From assembly GCA_004558955.1 (NCBI GenBank), contig SFZC01000190.1, forward strand, positions 1-7,144: 7,144 nucleotides of DNA, read 5' to 3'. Positions 6,091-7,144 of the stretch are shown here, piece after piece. Within the stretch, counting starts at the first letter, position 1; every line of letters begins with the position of its first letter. Below the pieces are notes generated by a model. It saw only the letters and a program-made list of their open reading frames with translations. It was not told the origin of the DNA and made no database searches. A program made the translations under genes and the position numbers. The DNA comes from a bacterium. GTDB lineage: Bacteria > Cyanobacteriota > Vampirovibrionia > Gastranaerophilales > Gastranaerophilaceae.

Positions 6091-6924
6091 CAAAGATTTT
6101 TCAAAAAGTTCCACTGTGTTGAGCATCAGTGACGTAATTGTCATTGGTCCGACACCGCCCGGAACAGGTGATATGTACGATGCAATATGGAAAGCGGTTT
6201 CAAAATCGACGTCTCCTCTGGTTTTACCGTTTTCATCTTTGAAAATCCCTACATCTACTATCACACAATCGTTTTTTAACATTTCCCCTTTTATAACATT
6301 TTTCCCCACTGCAGAAACGACAACATCTGCAGTTTTTATTATGTCTGCCAAATTTTGGGTTTTGCTGTGACAAATAGTAACCGTTGCGTTTTTATTCAAC
6401 ATCATCTGAGAAAGCGGTTTTCCTACAATGTTTGAACGTCCGACTATCACAACGTGTTTGCCTTCAACTTCTATATTATATTCCGCAAGCAAAAGCATTA
6501 TCCCTTTAGGTGTACAAGGGTAAACTGTCGGTTCTTCGCCCGAAAAAAGTTTGCCGAAGTTTTCAGGTGTAAAGCCGTCAACATCTTTTTTAGGATTAAT
6601 CGTATTGATTACTTTTTCCTTTGAAATATGCTCAGGTAGCGGTAATTGTACAAGTAATGCCGTTACGGTATCGTCATTATTAAGTTCTTCAATTTTATTC
6701 AAAAGTTCGGCTTCCGTGATATTTTGCGGATATTGCAAAACTTTTGAATTTATCCCGAGTTTTTCAGCCGTTTTTTTCTTGTTATTGACGTAAATTTTAC
6801 TTGCAGAATTTTCTCCAACCAAAATCACAACCAAAGTCGGTTTTTTCTCAAATTTATCAATTTTAAGTTTGAGTTCCGCTAGGATTTTATCTCTAAGTTT
6901 TTTCCCGTCAAGTAATTGTGCCAT
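6088..6924 (-). CDS. folD: FolD, methylenetetrahydrofolate dehydrogenase / methenyltetrahydrofolate cyclohydrolase
   Basis: A cytoplasmic bifunctional enzyme that oxidises 5,10-methylene-THF to 5,10-methenyl-THF (usually with NADP+) and hydrolyses it to 10-formyl-THF, supplying one-carbon units for purines and formyl-Met-tRNA. The product is 278 aa, close to the usual 280-290. The catalytic domain shows Tyr45 and Lys49 (YVNNK), Gln93 in LLVQLPLP and Asp116 in KDVDGF. These correspond to E. coli Tyr50, Lys54, Gln98 and Asp121. The cofactor domain has VVIVGRSNIVGKP (158-170). The signature PVPGGVGPMT (253-262) is intact, with no gap or frameshift. The start follows AGAGGT, which overlaps the TAG stop of the upstream ATPase gene (7 bp between genes), suggesting translational coupling. 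Confidence 0.97.
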   Translation of the reverse strand: MAQLLDGKKLRDKILAELKLKIDKFEKKPTLVVILVGENSASKIYVNNKKKTAEKLGINSKVLQYPQNITEAELLNKIEELNNDDTVTALLVQLPLPEHISKEKVINTINPKKDVDGFTPENFGKLFSGEEPTVYPCTPKGIMLLLAEYNIEVEGKHVVIVGRSNIVGKPLSQMMLNKNATVTICHSKTQNLADIIKTADVVVSAVGKNVIKGEMLKNDCVIVDVGIFKDENGKTRGDVDFETAFHIASYISPVPGGVGPMTITSLMLNTVELFEKSL

Positions 6925-6931
6925 TTTACCT

Positions 6932-7144
6932 CTATTGTTTTATTTGCGGCAGATTTAATCTGAAATAAAACTCTTTAATTGCCTGTTCTACGCATTCGGA
7001 GTCTTTCGATACGGAATTGTTTTTCAAGTTTTCGTCAAATGGAATCACTCCCAAGACTTCCAAATCATTTGTTCTTAAAAATTCATAAACAGATGACAAA
7101 TTATTATCATCAACCTTGTTCAATACCACTCCGAGTTGGTTTCC
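6932..7144 (-). CDS. CooC/MinD-like P-loop ATPase, C-terminal end only
   Basis: The reading frame is open through the right edge of the window, so this is the last 70 codons of a longer gene. An apparent GTG start at 7129 is an internal Val codon. The visible part begins GNQLGVVLNKVDD, the base-recognition strand and N-K-x-D-like motif of SIMIBI ATPases. It continues with DLEVLGVIPFDENLKNNSV, the L-G-x-I-P-x-D pattern of CooC, MinD and ParA relatives. The P-loop and switch motifs lie outside the window, so nucleotide binding cannot be confirmed here. CooC proteins help load nickel into CO dehydrogenase; MinD relatives position division or surface structures. The pairing with folD mildly favours a one-carbon or metal-maturation role, but that is inference. 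Confidence 0.75.
   Translation of the reverse strand, partial: GNQLGVVLNKVDDNNLSSVYEFLRTNDLEVLGVIPFDENLKNNSVSKDSECVEQAIKEFYFRLNLPQIKQ

Noticed and set aside
6053..6370. 105-aa plus-strand reading frame
   Set aside because: It lies opposite the well-conserved folD and resembles no family; it is a shadow frame.
7127..7129. GTG start giving a complete 65-aa protein on the minus strand
   Set aside because: The frame is open to the window edge with family-like GNQLG upstream, so the GTG is an internal Val codon of a truncated gene.
1..7144. Defence island, CRISPR array, transposon or tRNA gene
   Set aside because: No repeat-spacer pattern, transposase, nuclease/effector pair or cloverleaf was found; the lone Xer gene has no cargo or attachment sites around it.

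Overview
The window (roughly 35-40% G+C by eye) looks like ordinary chromosome from a strictly or mostly anaerobic, low-GC bacterium. Two small-protein types suggest a gut cyanobacterial relative of the Gastranaerophilales (Melainabacteria/Vampirovibrionia). One is the pilin-like protein with a FTLAEVLITLGIIG leader; the other is the short helical protein beginning MAFLALASQKS. Both resemble proteins I recall from that group. This placement rests on recollection and was not checked by a search.

Layout, left to right. Positions 1-139 hold a split inverted repeat and a candidate promoter. Then come a type IV pilin-like protein (140-820, +) and, convergent with it and 1 bp away, a broken XerC/XerD-type tyrosine recombinase (822-1662, -). 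A 76-86 bp divergent region with two opposed TATAAT boxes separates it from a rightward cluster: an exported TPR-repeat protein (1749-3557), a small unknown protein (3570-3833), a broken engB GTPase gene (3830-4323) and a class A flavodiiron protein (4377-5585). A clear intrinsic terminator (5607-5637) closes the cluster. A separate transcription unit with its own promoter and a dyad encodes a 108-aa helical protein (5754-6080). It converges on folD (6088-6924, -), which is preceded by the C-terminal end of a CooC/MinD-like ATPase (6932 to the right edge, -).

The genes are mostly housekeeping or envelope functions: pilin-type surface protein, TPR scaffold, ribosome-assembly GTPase, O2/NO detoxification and one-carbon folate metabolism. 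The most striking observation is that two conserved genes, xer and engB, each lack about 25-30 internal codons and change frame at the junction, while the sequence on both sides stays well conserved. The lesions are either very recent or assembly errors. I see no defence island, CRISPR array, transposon, tRNA or rRNA, and no clear evidence of a new multi-gene system. The best unexplained items are the twin out-of-frame deletions, the symmetric promoter-like palindromes, and the 87-aa and 108-aa proteins of unknown function.
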